64,000 nucleotides of DNA from Eutrigla gurnardus (Eukaryota > Chordata > Actinopteri > Perciformes > Triglidae). The notes below the pieces were generated by a model. It was not told the origin of the DNA, did no database searches, and saw only the letters and a list, made by a program, of their open reading frames with translations. The position numbers and the translations under genes were made by a program. This document shows, piece after piece, positions 44,469-56,656 of this stretch (positions within the stretch are counted from its first letter, which is position 1; every line of letters begins with the position of its first letter). Location of the stretch: NCBI GenBank assembly GCA_963514095.1, contig OY741271.1:3791976-3855975 (forward strand), given 5' to 3'.

Positions 44469-44493
44469 AAACTTTTTAGAGTAAACCCTAGAC

Positions 44494-45204
44494 CAGGGGT
44501 GTCAAACTCATTTTAGCTCAGGGGCCACATGGAGGAAAATCTATTCCCAAGTGGGCCGGACCGGTAAAATCATGGCATAATAACTTAAAAATAACGGCAA
44601 CTTCAGATTTGTTTCTTTTGTTTTACTTTGGTCTAAAATAGTACAAGCATATTCTGAAAATATACACACCACAAATAATGCTCTTTACAGAATACTTCAA
44701 ATTAGTTAAACATTCTGAGGGAAAAAATGGTGCAATTTCAAGAACACTATGCCTCAGTGATTGGAACTTAGACTTCATCTCAGTGTAACTACAAAGGCAT
44801 ACAACTTTAAGTCACAGCCTTTGTGGGATTGAACAAAATACTCTTCTAGGTATCAAATACTGCATTTATCATTTCCACATCTTAATCCTGCGCTAACTCA
44901 CCACACCATACAAATTGAGGTAGAGCAGACAGAGACAGAGACATTTTGGGGCAATGAAAGCAGAAGACGTAATAGGCAGAACAACAAGGCAGCTCCGGGC
45001 CAGCTGTCAGGTATAGGTCTACTTGCTCGCCCCGGTATAAACAGTTTGCTTGTGTAACATGATTGCTATTGCGACATCCAGTGGACACATTTAGAACAGC
45101 AATTTCTTTTATTGAAAAATTGCAGCTATTTTTATACTTTGGAAATCATCTTGCGGGCCGGATTCAACACGTTTGCAGGCCGGGCCGTAAGTTTGACACC
45201 CCTG
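44494..45204. mobile_element. hAT MITE, 711 bp
   Basis: CAGGGGTGTCAAAC at the left and GTTTGACACCCCTG at the right are perfect inverted repeats. Near-perfect copies of CCCTAGA flank it, consistent with a hAT 8-bp target. It sits between the primer site and gag of element B. Confidence 0.85.
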
Positions 45205-45444
45205 CCCCTAGACGTTTTGTGTAGGTTAAGACTTCTTGTGGCAGTGGGAGCCTATTGGGGCAGTTAATCATTTTTGCTGTTTTGTGGTTCTAGTAACCTG
45301 TGGTTTTGGCTATTTTGGTAGCATTTGTGGGCAGCAAAGTAGTTTTTGGTTTGGTACTCCATTGTGGTTGCTATGTGCTTAATAGTTCTTCCCACTGTTT
45401 GTTATATTGTATGAGATTGTATGTATAAGTGATTTTCCTTGAAA

Positions 45445-45597
45445 ATGGAATTCAAGGTAGAAGAGTTTGTTGAGGCTCCTAGCATAGAAATGTTTCATCG
45501 ATGTACTAAGGACAATTTAGTGTTGCTTGCAGAGAACTATGGTGTTTCTATCAATAAACAAGCAAACAAACAGTCAATTAAGACATTGTGTGGTTGA
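45445..45597 (+). pseudogene. Gag N-terminus of LTR element B
   Basis: The frame MEFKVEEFVEAPSIEMFHRC and what follows is similar in pattern to the Gag start of element C (FNAEKFVPHPTLEEFHSC). It stops at a TGA after 50 codons, and element C is inserted about 70 bp further on. Confidence 0.55.
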
Positions 45598-45665
45598 CAA
45601 AGAGGTGTTGCTAGTAGTCCTGACAGTCCTAAATCTCCTATACAGCCAGTTCAGAACATGGAGGC

Positions 45666-46291
<626 letters not shown>

Positions 46292-46295
46292 TATT

Positions 46296-46308
46296 TGGGG
46301 GCTCGTCC
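46296..46308 (+). promoter_or_regulatory. Primer binding site, tRNA-Pro type, element C
   Basis: TGGGGGCTCGTCC follows the LTR end by 4 bases, the same primer as in element B. Confidence 0.75.
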
Positions 46309-46596
46309 AAAAAAATAAAAAAATAATGTTGGATCTTCTTTTGCAGAAGTCCAACCGTGAGTGCTGGTGTTTTGTTTGCAGGCTGTACCTGGGTGACTTT
46401 CTGTTTTTTGGCTTGTGTTTGGTTTTGTTATTGTTGCTTAAGCTGTGCTGGGTAACGTGTGTGTCGGCACTATAGTTCATAATATTGTTTGGTTTGCGGT
46501 GTGCTTACAACCTGTGTTTTGGTGTGTTTTTCAAACTGTGCACTCGTGCACCGTGTTTTTTTTTGTGTGCTGTTTTTCTCTATTTGGCTGTCAATA

Positions 46597-46889
46597 TGTA
46601 ATTTAATGCTGAGAAATTTGTCCCTCATCCGACACTAGAGGAGTTTCACTCTTGTAGTAAAGAGCATTTAATTTCTCTGGCCAAGTTCCTTGAAGTCCCT
46701 GTGTCTAAGCAGATGAAGAAACAATTTATTAAAGCTGAACTCTCGTCTGTATTGTGTGAAAAGGGTCTTCTGCTGAGTGAAGCGACTGAAAAGTGTTGAA
46801 ATCTGCGTGTTCAGATGTGGGTGAAGCTGTCCGTCTCAAGGAATTGGAGTTTGAGATGCGCCGTTTCAATTTGAAAGAGGAGTTGAGTT
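46597..46889 (+). pseudogene. LTR element C gag, 5' part
   Basis: After an ATG that is directly followed by TAA, the frame encodes FNAEKFVPHPTLEEFHSCSK and on through SLAKFLEVPVSKQMKKQF. It then meets a TGA at about 46796 and shifts frame, ending in a charged helix region (LEFEMRRFNLKEE). It is split from the rest by the LINE. Confidence 0.6.
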
Positions 46890-47178
46890 ATTTTTTTTAT
46901 TTATTTATTTTTTCATTTATTTATTTATTGAGTTGGGACAATGCACATTCATCAACATTGATGCCTTAAGCGTCAGTGTAAATGCGCCGGACTTAGCATA
47001 ACTGCTAAATTTCAGCCGTAGTCCCAAGGCAGGTTCCTAAGTAACATAGACACAAAAGACTTTAAAACCTCGCAACGACAAATCATACAACGAACAATTA
47101 CAAAACAGAACACAGACGGACAATATCAAGGCGAAGCAGACACAGACAGACAAGATAAAACGGACAATTTTAACCCAG
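46890..47178 (-). other. 3' UTR and AAATAAAT tail of the L2-like LINE
   Basis: On the minus strand the LINE ends in reiterated AAATAAAT after about 220 bp of non-coding sequence. The tail marks the target-primed integration point in the element C gag. Confidence 0.7.
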
Positions 47179-50136
47179 TTACAGAACAATAGACCAAAAG
47201 CCCCTGGGAACAGGCATCAGATTGAGAACAGTATTTAAGCTATATGGGTACAAGTCTGATTTGTTTTTAACCAATGTTTGAGATTTTTTTTTAAAAAGTG
47301 AGTAGTTGTCACAGTTTCTGATGTGTGATGGTAACTTGTTCCAGGACTGCGTTCCTCTTACAGAGACGACCATTTGACCAAATTTTGTTCTACGCCTCGG
47401 TACATTGCAATCACCTCTAGTTAAGGCTCTGGTTCTTCGTCCTTCATTATTTTTTTTCTGAATGAATTCATTCAGTGGTGGGGGGGCAAGTGCATTTAAA
47501 ACTTTGAAAATGAGGCAAACATCCATAAAAATCTGATAACTATCCAAATCAAGAATGTTAAACTTTTTTAAAACATTACAGTAATGAAAATGAAGAGGTT
47601 TCCTGTCCAAAATTTTAACTGCCTTTTTGAAGAGAGACTTGATGGGTTTTGATATGTTTTCTGTTGTGTGTGTCCATGTTGTAAAACAATAATTTATGTG
47701 TGAGAATATCATGGCATGCATATAGACTTTAGCCGTCTTGGAGGTAAGAAATGGTCTTATGTGATAGAAATTTGACAAGTTGAATTTAATGATATTTATA
47801 ATTTTTTTAACATGTGCTTTAAATGATAAATTTGTGTCAAAGACCACTCCAAGATATTTGAACTCTTCCACTACATCAAGGCTCTCTCCATTGACCGCTA
47901 CAGATGGTTGATCGCCCTCTGCTGACTGACGAGAGAAAAACATACATACAGTCTTTTTAGTGTTGAGGTGCAGGCAAGATTCATTAAGCCAGTAAGATAC
48001 GGGTGCCAGAGCTGCTGATAATTTTACAGCAGCTTCTTGTTTTGTTTTTGCGTGGACATATAGCACTGTATCATCAGCATATAATTGCAAATTAACATTT
48101 GGGCAAACTTTAGGTAGGTCATTTACATATAGACTGAACAGAATTGGTCCCAAGATAGAACCTTGGGGTACCCCAGTTGAGCAGTTGAGGTAAGATGACA
48201 TTGAGTTTCCAATCTGAACAGTCTGTTTTCTGTTTGACAGATACGATCTCATCCAGCAGAGTGCGCCATCGGAAAAGTTAAAAAGGGACAGTTTTGAAAT
48301 AAGTACATTATGGTTAAGTGAATCAAAAGCTCTTTTCAAGTCCAAGAAGACAGCGCCTACGTAACCACCCTGATCCAATAAACCTTTGATGTTCTCATGA
48401 AAGTAGCAAATTGCTGTTTCAGTTGAATGGTGTTTACGAAATCCAAACTGCATTGGATGGAGTGAGTTATGCCCACTGTTAAGATGGTCTGTTAGCTGCA
48501 ATGCAACCCATTTCTCAGCTACTTTTGAGATGACTGGCATGATACTTATCGGCCGATAATTCTCTAGTTTGGTCTTGTCACCAGCCTTTAGGACTGGGGT
48601 AACCTTGGCAATCTTCCAGGTAGATGGCACTCTACCCTGTTTTATGGACAGATTTATTAAATGTGCCATTGGATGTGCGAGGGCAACTTTATGATGTTTT
48701 ATGAAGTTGCTATCCAGACCAAAGACATCTCTAGCCTTAGAGCTTTTCAGAGAGGAGATCATTTTCAAAACCTCGGGAACAGTTATTTCCCTTAAACTTA
48801 AGACTGGCTTGCTGTCATCCAGAGGGTTATGTGAAGTGCCTGGACATTTAAAGTTCATTGTCAACTCCTCAATTGAGTGTATAAAAAAATTGTTGAAGCT
48901 ACTAACAATGATATCCAAGTCATTTATCAGAGTGCCATTCACCTGGAGTTGCATGTCATTGGGTGGTATGTCCTCCTTGTGTCTTCCTGTTAACTTATTT
49001 AATTGTTCCCATATCAATTTTCCATTGCCATTTGCCCCATCTATCATTTCAATAAAAAAATCTGCTTTAGCTTTACGGATTTGTTTTATTACTTTATTTC
49101 TAAGTGATGTAAAAATCTGTCGATCACAAATAAGCCCTGTTTTTAGAGATTTCTTTAGTGCATTATCTCTTTCTTTCATCAATTTCCGTACATCATCCTT
49201 CACCCATAGTAGTGCCTTTTTACGCCTTTTAAATTCAACTTTTTTTGTGAAGCTGTCCAGAACTTCCATGACACATTTGGAGAAGGTGCTACAGCTATCC
49301 TCAACTTCAGTATTTGTTAATACATTGGACCAATCATACCCTTGCAAAGCATTCTTCAGGTTTTGTTGTTCATTTTTAGGTATTATATGATGGCTGCTAA
49401 CTCTAATGGGGCTAGTAAGACATTTCCAGTGGATTTTCCTTGAGCATAGAATGAAATTATGATCAGAGAGCCCAGACAGAAGATTAAAAGTTTGACTGAT
49501 CCTATCAGATTTATTTGTGAATATTAAATCTATTGTTGTTTTAGATGTATTGGTTATTCTTGTTGGACCTTGAATAACTTGAGTAAGGTTGTGATTATCT
49601 GTTAGTTGCTTCAGTTTTTTTCTATCAGATTTATTGTCCCAGTTAATATTAAAGTCACCTAAAAGGATAGTTTCCCTTTTAAAATCGCTACATTTTAAAA
49701 TAGTTTTAAGTTGATCATAAAATATATTTTTAGAGGAAGGAGGTCGGTACAGACATATCACAGTGAAAGACATTTCAGGAGAGATAGTTATATTGAGGCC
49801 AATACATTCAATATCTATTTCAGCAGGCCATTCAATTAATTTACACTTTAAACAGTCCTTAACATAAATCAATAATCCACCCCCTCGTCCTGTTCCCCTG
49901 TCTCTTCTAAACACATTGTATCCTGATATATTGATGGCAGCTGTTGGTGATGAATGAGTTAACCAACTTTCGGATATGCCCAATATATCAATGTTGGAGT
50001 CAATTAATAAGTGTTCAATTTGTTCGGTTTTGCCTACTATACTACGGATGCTAATATGGCCAAGTAGAAGTCCTTTTGGCTTAGATCTTGAGTCCCAGAT
50101 GATCTTAGCATTATTAAGAGTGTGAAAAAAGTGCAT
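47179..50136 (-). CDS. L2-like LINE ORF2: endonuclease and reverse transcriptase, open
   Basis: A 985-codon frame without stops. The N-terminal endonuclease shows HISIRSI, ESWL, LYRPPSS, LLGDFNINW and LSDHNF. The reverse transcriptase shows NYRPISIMP, FLDLKRAFDSLNH, STGVPQGSILGPILFSLYVN (core) and LYADDTVLYV. The C-terminus has ALTRGDCNVPRRRTKFGQ and QSWNKLP, typical of L2/CR1-like LINEs. The usual catalytic Asn of the first endonuclease motif (x-NIRS) is Ser here. The frame is otherwise full length, so the copy is young. It is inserted into the gag of LTR element C. Confidence 0.9.
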   Translation of the reverse strand: MHFFHTLNNAKIIWDSRSKPKGLLLGHISIRSIVGKTEQIEHLLIDSNIDILGISESWLTHSSPTAAINISGYNVFRRDRGTGRGGGLLIYVKDCLKCKLIEWPAEIDIECIGLNITISPEMSFTVICLYRPPSSKNIFYDQLKTILKCSDFKRETILLGDFNINWDNKSDRKKLKQLTDNHNLTQVIQGPTRITNTSKTTIDLIFTNKSDRISQTFNLLSGLSDHNFILCSRKIHWKCLTSPIRVSSHHIIPKNEQQNLKNALQGYDWSNVLTNTEVEDSCSTFSKCVMEVLDSFTKKVEFKRRKKALLWVKDDVRKLMKERDNALKKSLKTGLICDRQIFTSLRNKVIKQIRKAKADFFIEMIDGANGNGKLIWEQLNKLTGRHKEDIPPNDMQLQVNGTLINDLDIIVSSFNNFFIHSIEELTMNFKCPGTSHNPLDDSKPVLSLREITVPEVLKMISSLKSSKARDVFGLDSNFIKHHKVALAHPMAHLINLSIKQGRVPSTWKIAKVTPVLKAGDKTKLENYRPISIMPVISKVAEKWVALQLTDHLNSGHNSLHPMQFGFRKHHSTETAICYFHENIKGLLDQGGYVGAVFLDLKRAFDSLNHNVLISKLSLFNFSDGALCWMRSYLSNRKQTVQIGNSMSSYLNCSTGVPQGSILGPILFSLYVNDLPKVCPNVNLQLYADDTVLYVHAKTKQEAAVKLSAALAPVSYWLNESCLHLNTKKTVCMFFSRQSAEGDQPSVAVNGESLDVVEEFKYLGVVFDTNLSFKAHVKKIINIIKFNLSNFYHIRPFLTSKTAKVYMHAMIFSHINYCFTTWTHTTENISKPIKSLFKKAVKILDRKPLHFHYCNVLKKFNILDLDSYQIFMDVCLIFKVLNALAPPPLNEFIQKKNNEGRRTRALTRGDCNVPRRRTKFGQMVVSVRGTQSWNKLPSHIRNCDNYSLFKKKSQTLVKNKSDLYPYSLNTVLNLMPVPRGFWSIVL

Positions 50137-50780
50137 GTGCAGTGTTTCTTTATCGCCGGATTCAAAGATTTCAGTCTGGCAGTTGAAGTGGAGCGTTTGT
50201 CCCCAATTAATGTTGTTATAGGTGAAGATGAGATTGAGTTACACTCACGGATGGTTGGCACCAGTTCTCTCGGTGAGACTGCCACGGTGGATTGCGGCTC
50301 GCGTGGCGGCCCATTGTCAGAGACGCGTACGAAGAATGGGCTCCGTTGAGGACGACTCCAGTCAGAGTTGGAAGGTACTGTCATCAATGTCTCAAGAAGC
50401 CGCGCCGCTCCACGAACCTGCCACACATCACAGCGCAGCGCAACGCCAGGGAACAATCCAGGTGGAGCTGCGAAGACACACAGCGGCCCCACGGCTGAAC
50501 AGGCCGGGAGCGCAGCCGGCACCAGCGCAGGCAGCAGCAGAGGCGCAGGAAGCAGCGGCAACAGCGCAAAGCCAGGGAGCAACCCAGGCGGAGCCGCGAC
50601 GGCACGCGACAAGCCAAGCGGGGACACAGCCGAACAGGCCGGGGGCGCAGCCGGCACCAGCACAGGCAGCAGCGAAGCAACCACGGAGGCAGTCCCGGCC
50701 AGGCCAGAGAACAGGACACCACAAGGCACCACCGGCACCAGAGGCGCGACACGGAGAAGCACGCCGAGAGGAGACGCCAA
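50037..50780 (-). CDS. Possible LINE ORF1 or 5' leader frame
   Basis: An open frame of 247 codons precedes and overlaps the start of ORF2 by about 100 bp. Its first half lies in the GC-rich repeats and is Ala/Leu/Pro-rich; the second half (NSDWSRPQRSPFFVRVSDN and onward) is more complex. An overlap of this kind could allow reinitiation onto ORF2. No RNA-binding motif is recognised, so it may be non-coding. Confidence 0.35.
   Translation of the reverse strand: MASPLGVLLRVAPLVPVVPCGVLFSGLAGTASVVASLLPVLVPAAPPACSAVSPLGLSRAVAAPPGLLPGFALLPLLPAPLLLPALVPAALPACSAVGPLCVFAAPPGLFPGVALRCDVWQVRGAARLLETLMTVPSNSDWSRPQRSPFFVRVSDNGPPREPQSTVAVSPRELVPTIRECNSISSSPITTLIGDKRSTSTARLKSLNPAIKKHCTCTFFTLLIMLRSSGTQDLSQKDFYLAILASVV
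50420..50740. repeat. GC-rich tandem monomers at the LINE 5' end
   Basis: Two blocks of about 130-140 bp share GCCAGGGA(A/G)CAA, CCAGG(T/C)GGAGC, GAACAGGCCGGG and GCAGCCGGCACCAGC. The interval is sharply more GC-rich than its surroundings and lies just upstream of the ORF2 start, as promoter monomers do in some LINEs. Confidence 0.65.
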
Positions 50781-50869
50781 ACCCCCACCCAGCAGGCCAG
50801 GTCCTGGATTTGCTAAAGCTTATTAAATGGATGTGCGGAAAACGGCGGAGGAAACGAAAAGGCAGTTTG

Positions 50870-51400
50870 GACTGAGAGAAATGGAGCTGCAGCAGTCCTC
50901 CCAATCTCCGTTTCACTCCTGGTTTTGCCATCGGTAAATGCATCCGTTTTGTTCCGTCTCTTAATGATAAAGATGTTGATAAATATCTCACCTTGTTTGA
51001 ACGTGTTGCTAACACCTTGCAGTGGCCCAAGCAGATGTAGCCTTTACTTTTGCAGTGCGTGCTCACAGGTAAAGCTCAGGATGCCTATGCATCTTTGCCA
51101 TCAGATCTGAGCCTGGATTATAAGCACGTTAAAGCGGTGGTGCTTAGGGCATATGAGTTGGTGCCCGAGGCATATCGTCAGAGGTCCCGACGTCTTATAA
51201 AGTCGGATGACCAGACATGTGAAATTTGGCCATGAGAAAGAAGTTTTGTTTGATCGCTGGTGTCGTTCTCTGCAGGTTTCCGAATTTGATAAATTGCATG
51301 ATTTGGTACTTGTGAAAGATTTTCAAAGTTGCCTGCCTGAACGGATTGTGACACTGCAGTCAAGCCAGCCTCCACTCGGAAAACCCCGGTCAAGCTAGCC
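50870..51400 (+). pseudogene. LTR element C gag, 3' part
   Basis: Beyond the LINE, gag resumes with REMELQQ and FVPSVNASVLFRL-like sequence. Then follow the frames around 51050-51235 (LTGKAQDAYASLPSDLSLDY, LRAYELVPEAYRQRSRRLIK) and 51207-51398. This LTGKAQ...YELVPEAYRQ block is the conserved SCAN-like Gag core of vertebrate gypsy-type elements. Stops and a frameshift near 51215 break it. No pol follows. Confidence 0.7.
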
Positions 51401-51711
51401 CCCAGTCATTCTGTGGCGCCTGTTTATACTACATATTACGGTAATGCAGTCCAAGAACAGAATTCAGAATAAAAGCACAGACCTATGAACGCAATTTGCA
51501 ATTTCAGTCTGTTCATTAAATGTTTAAGCGATTGAACTATTATTTCATTGATTTATTGATTTATTGATTGATTGATTTTGCATTTAAGGAATTCATTTAT
51601 TGATTATTTACGTAAATCATTTTACCAGCCTCATTCTGATCACATTTAAGCCTTAGCAGTTGGAGGCAATGGCAATTAATCTGTGTGAATAATTAGTCCA
51701 ACATAAAAATA

Positions 51712-54700
51712 AACACAATATCAGGAGCTTCTGATGAGGAATTTCAAAATAAAAGCCAATTTAATGGTCAAATATTTTCAGTATATCCATTTGAATTCAG
51801 CTTGACATTACAAAGAAACTACCGGTTTCCACAGATTGATTTCACTTCAGACTGATAGTGGTCGACCTCACAGACTCACTCATATAATATCAGGAAGTTC
51901 TGATGTGGTTTTTCAAAATAGAAGTCCTCTGAAATGTCAGATATTGTCAATATTTTCCTCAAATTCAGATTTACATTAAAAGGAAACTTCCTGTTTCCAC
52001 AGACTGATTTCACTTCAGACCGATAGTGGTCGACCTCAGAGACTCACCCATGTAATATCAGGAAGTTCTGATGTGTTTTTTCACAATTAAAGCCCTCAGA
52101 AATGTCAGATATTGTCAATATTTAGATATGAATTCGGATCGATATTAAAAGAAAACTTCCTGTTTCCACAGACTGATTTCACTTCAGACCGATAGTAGTC
52201 GACCTCAGAGACTCACTCATGTAATATCAGGAAGTTCTGATGTGGTTTTTCAAAATTAAAGCCCCCTGAAATGTCAAATATTTTCAATATTTCTCTTTGA
52301 ATTCAGATTGATCTTGGGAGGAAACTTCCTGTTTCCACAGACTGATTACACTTCAGACTGATAGTGGTCGACCTCAGAGACTCACTCATGTAATATCAGG
52401 CACTTCTGATGTGGTTTTTCAAAACTAAAGCCCTCAGAAATGTCAGATATTTTCAATATTTAGATATGAATTCAGATCGATATTTAAAGGAAACTTCCTG
52501 TTTCCACAGACTGATTTCACTTCTGACCGATAGTAGTCGACCTCAGAGACTCACTCATGTAATATCAGTAAGTTCTGATGTGGTTTTTCAAAATTAAAGC
52601 CCCCTGAAATGTCAAATATTTTCAATATTTCTCTTTGAATTCAGATTGATCTTGGGAGGAAACTTCCTGTTTCCACAGACTGATTTCAATTCAGACTGGT
52701 AGTGGTCGACCTCAGAGACTCACCCATGTAATATCAGGAAGTTCTGATGTGGTTTTTCAAAACTAAAGCCCTCAGAAATGTCAGATATTTTCAATATTTA
52801 GATATGAATTCAGATCGATATTTAAAGGAAACTTCCTGTTTCCACAGACTGATTTCAATTTAGACTGGTAGTGGTCGACCTCAGAGACTCACCCATGTAA
52901 TATCAGGAAGTTCTGATGTGGTTTTTCAAAATTAGAGCCCTCAGAAATGTCAGATATTGTCAATATTTAGATATTAATTCAGATCGATATTTAAAGGAAA
53001 CTTCCTGTTTCCACAGACTGATTTCACTTCAGACTGATAGTGGTCGACCTCAGAGACTCACCCATGTAATATCAGGAAGTTCTGATGTGTTTTTTTCAAA
53101 ACTAAAGCCCTCAGAAATGTCAGATATTTTCAATATTTAGATATGAATTCAGATCGATATTTAAAGGAAACTTCCTGTTTCCACAGACTGATTTCAATTT
53201 AGACTGATAGTGGTCGACCTCAGAGACTCACCCATGTAATATCAGGCACTACTGATGTGGTTTTTCAAAATTAAAGCCCTCAGAAATGTCAGATATTGTC
53301 AATATTTAGATATGAATTCAGATGGATATTAAAAGAAAACTTCCTGTTTCCACAGACTGATTTCACTTCTGACCGATAGTAGTCGACCTCAGAGACTCAC
53401 TCATGTAATATCAGTAAGTTCTGATGTGGTTTTTCAAAATTAAAGCCCCCTGAAATGTCAAATATTTTCAATATTTCTCTTTGAATTCAGATTGATCTTG
53501 GGAGGAAACTTCCTGTTTCCACAGACTGATTTCAATTCAGACTGGTAGTGGTCGACCTCAGAGACTCACCCATGTAATATCAGGAAGTTCTGATGTGGTT
53601 TTTCAAAACTAAAGCCCTCAGAAATGTCAGATATTTTCAATATTTAGATATGAATTCAGATCGATATTTAAAGGAAACTTCCTGTTTCCACAGACTGATT
53701 TCAATTTAGACTGGTAGTGGTCGACCTCAGAGACTCACCCATGTAATATCAGGAAGTTCTGATGTGGTTTTTCAAAATTAGAGCCCTCAGAAATGTCAGA
53801 TATTGTCAATATTTAGATATTAATTCAGATCGATATTTAAAGGAAACTTCCTGTTTCCACAGACTGATTTCACTTCAGACTGATAGTGGTCGACCTCAGA
53901 GACTCACCCATGTAATATCAGGAAGTTCTGATGTGTTTTTTTCACAATTAAAGCCCTCAGAAATGTCAGATATTGTCAATATTTAGATATGAATTCAGAT
54001 GGATATTAAAAGGAAACTTCCTCTTTCCACAGACTGATTTCAATTCAGACTGATAGTGGTCGACCTCACAGACTCACCCATGTAATATCAGGAAGTTCTG
54101 ATGTGGTTTTTCACAATTAAAGCCCTCAGAAATGTCAGATATTGTCAATATTTAGATATGAATTCAGATCGATATTAAAAGGAAACTTCCTCTTTCCACA
54201 GACTGATTTCAATTCAGACTGGTAGTGGTCGACCTCAGAGACTCACCCATGTAATATCAGGAAGTTCTGATGTGGTTTTTCAAAATTAGAGCCCTCAGAA
54301 ATGTCAGATATTGTCAATATTTAGATATGAATTCAGATCGATATTTAAAGGAAACTTCCTGTTTCCACAGACTGATTTCACTTCAGACTGATAGTGGTCC
54401 ACCTCAGAGACTCACCCATGTAATATCAGGAAGTTCTGATGTGGTTTTTCACAATTAAAGCCCTCAGAAATGTCAGATATTGTCAATATTTTCCTCAAAT
54501 TCAGATTTACATTAAAAGGAAACTTCCTGTTTCCACAGACTGATTTCACTTCAGACTGATAGTGGTCGACCTCAGAGACTCACTCATTTAATATCAGGCA
54601 CTTCTGATGTGGTCTTTCAAAATTAAAGCCCTCAGAAATGTAGATATTGTCAATATTTAGATATGAATTCAGATCGATATTTAAAGGAAACTTCCTGTTT

Positions 54701-56656
54701 CCACGGACTGATTTCAATTTAGACTGATAGTGGTCGACCTCAGAGACTCACCCATGTCATATCAGGCACTTCTGATGTGGTTTTTCAAAATTAAAGCCCT
54801 CAGAAATGTCAGATATTGTCAATATTTAGATATGAATTCAGATGGATATTAAAAGGAAACTTCCTCTTTCCACAGACTGATTTCAATTCAGACTGATAGT
54901 GGTCGACCTCAGAGACTCACTCATGTAATATCAGGCACTTCTGATTTGGTTTTACAAAATAAGAGCCCTCAGAAATGTCAGATATTGTCAGTATTTAGAT
55001 ATGAATTCAGATGGATATTAAAAGGAAACTTCCTCTTTCCACAGACTGATTTCAATTCAGACTGATAGTGGTCCACCTCAGGGACTCACCTATGTAATAT
55101 CAGGCACTTCTGATGTGGTTTTTCAAAATTAAAGCCCTCAGAAATGTCACATATTGTCAATATTTAGATATGAATTCAGATGGATATTAAAAGGAAACTT
55201 CCTCTTTCCACAGACTGATTTCAATTCAGACTGATAGTGGTCGACCTCAGAGACTCACTCATGTAATATCAGGCACTTCTGATTTGGTTTTACAAAATAA
55301 GAGCCCTCAGAAATGTCAGATATTGTCAATATTTAGATATGAATTCAGATGGATATTAAAAGGAAACTTCCTCTTTCCACAGACTGATTTCAATTCAGAC
55401 TGATAGTGGTCCACCTCAGGGACTCACCTATGTAATATCAGGCACTTCTGATGTGGTTTTTCAAAATTAAAGCCCTCAGAAATGTCAGATATTGTCAATA
55501 TTTAGATATGAATTCAGATGGATATTAAAAGGAAACTTCCTCTTTCCACAGACTGATTTCAATTCAGACTGATAGTGGTCGACCTCAGAGACTCACTCAT
55601 GTAATATCAGGCACTTCTGATTTGGTTTTACAAAATAAGAGCCCTCAGAAATGTCAGATATTGTCAATATTTAGATATGAATTCAGATGGATATTAAAAG
55701 GAAACTTCCTCTTTCCACAGACTGATTTCAATTCAGACTGATAGTGGTCCACCTCAGGGACTCACCTATGTAATATCAGGCACTTCTGATGTGGTTTTTC
55801 AAAATTAAAGCCCTCAGAAATATCAGATATTGTCAATATTTAGATATGAATTCAGATGGATATTAAAAGGAAACTTCCTCTTTCCACAGACTGATTTCAC
55901 TTCAGACTTATAGTGGTCGACCTCAGAGACTCACCCATGTTATATCAGGAAGTTCTGATGTGGTTTTACAAAATTAAAGCCCTTTGACATTAGAAATATT
56001 TTCAATATTTGTCTTTTCATTCAGATTGATTTTGGGAGGAAACTTCCTGTTTCCACAGACTGATTTCACTTCAAACTGATAGTGGTCGACCTCAGAGACT
56101 CACCCATGTGATATCAGGAAGTTCTGATGTGGTTTTTCAAAATTAAAGCCCCCTGAAATGTCAAATATTTTCAAGATTTCTCTTTGAATTCAGATTGATC
56201 TTGGGAGGAAACTTCCTGTTTCCACAGACTGATTTCAATTCAGACTGGTAGTGGTCGACCTCAGAGACTCACCCATGTAATATCAGGAAGTTCTGATGTG
56301 GTTTTTCACAATTAAAGCCCTCAGAAATGTCAGATATTGTCAATATTTAGATATGAATTCGGATCGATATTAAAAGAAAACTTCCTGTTTCCACAGACTG
56401 ATTTCACTTCAGACCGATAGTAGTCGACCTCAGAGACTCACTCATGTAATATCAGGAAGTTCTGATGTGGTTTTTCGAAATTAAAGCCCCCTGAAATGTC
56501 AAATAGTTTCAATATTTCTCTTTGAATTCAGATTGATCTTGGGAGGAAACTTCCTGTTTCCATGGACTGATTTCACTTCAGACTGATAGTGGTCGACCTC
56601 AGAGACTCACTCATGTAATATCAGGAGGTTCTGTTGTGGTTTTTCAAAATTAAAGC
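51712..56656. repeat. Satellite array, 29 monomers of about 169 bp
   Basis: The GGAAACTTCC(T/C)TTTCCACAG segment recurs 29 times between 51812 and 56545 with a mean spacing of 169 bp. A block of five monomers repeats with an 846-bp period (for example 52916 and 53762), and a dimer repeats with a 338-339-bp period (54944, 55283, 55621). Edge monomers are more diverged. The small ORFs found repeatedly inside are artefacts of the repeat. Confidence 0.95.

Noticed and set aside
48701..49390. 229-codon plus-strand ORF
   Set aside because: Antisense shadow of the LINE ORF2.
50222..50875. 217-codon plus-strand Ala/Gln/Pro/Arg-rich ORF
   Set aside because: It is generated by the GC-rich LINE 5' monomers read in the antisense direction, with low-complexity composition only.
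52409..54458. Repeated 62-74 codon ORFs (MWFFK...) suggesting a small gene family
   Set aside because: They recur with the satellite period and simply read through the tandem monomers. There is no domain and no independent start context.
51712..56656. CRISPR-like array of repeats
   Set aside because: The repeat unit is about 169 bp with no short conserved repeat and unique-spacer structure, and the context is a vertebrate genome.
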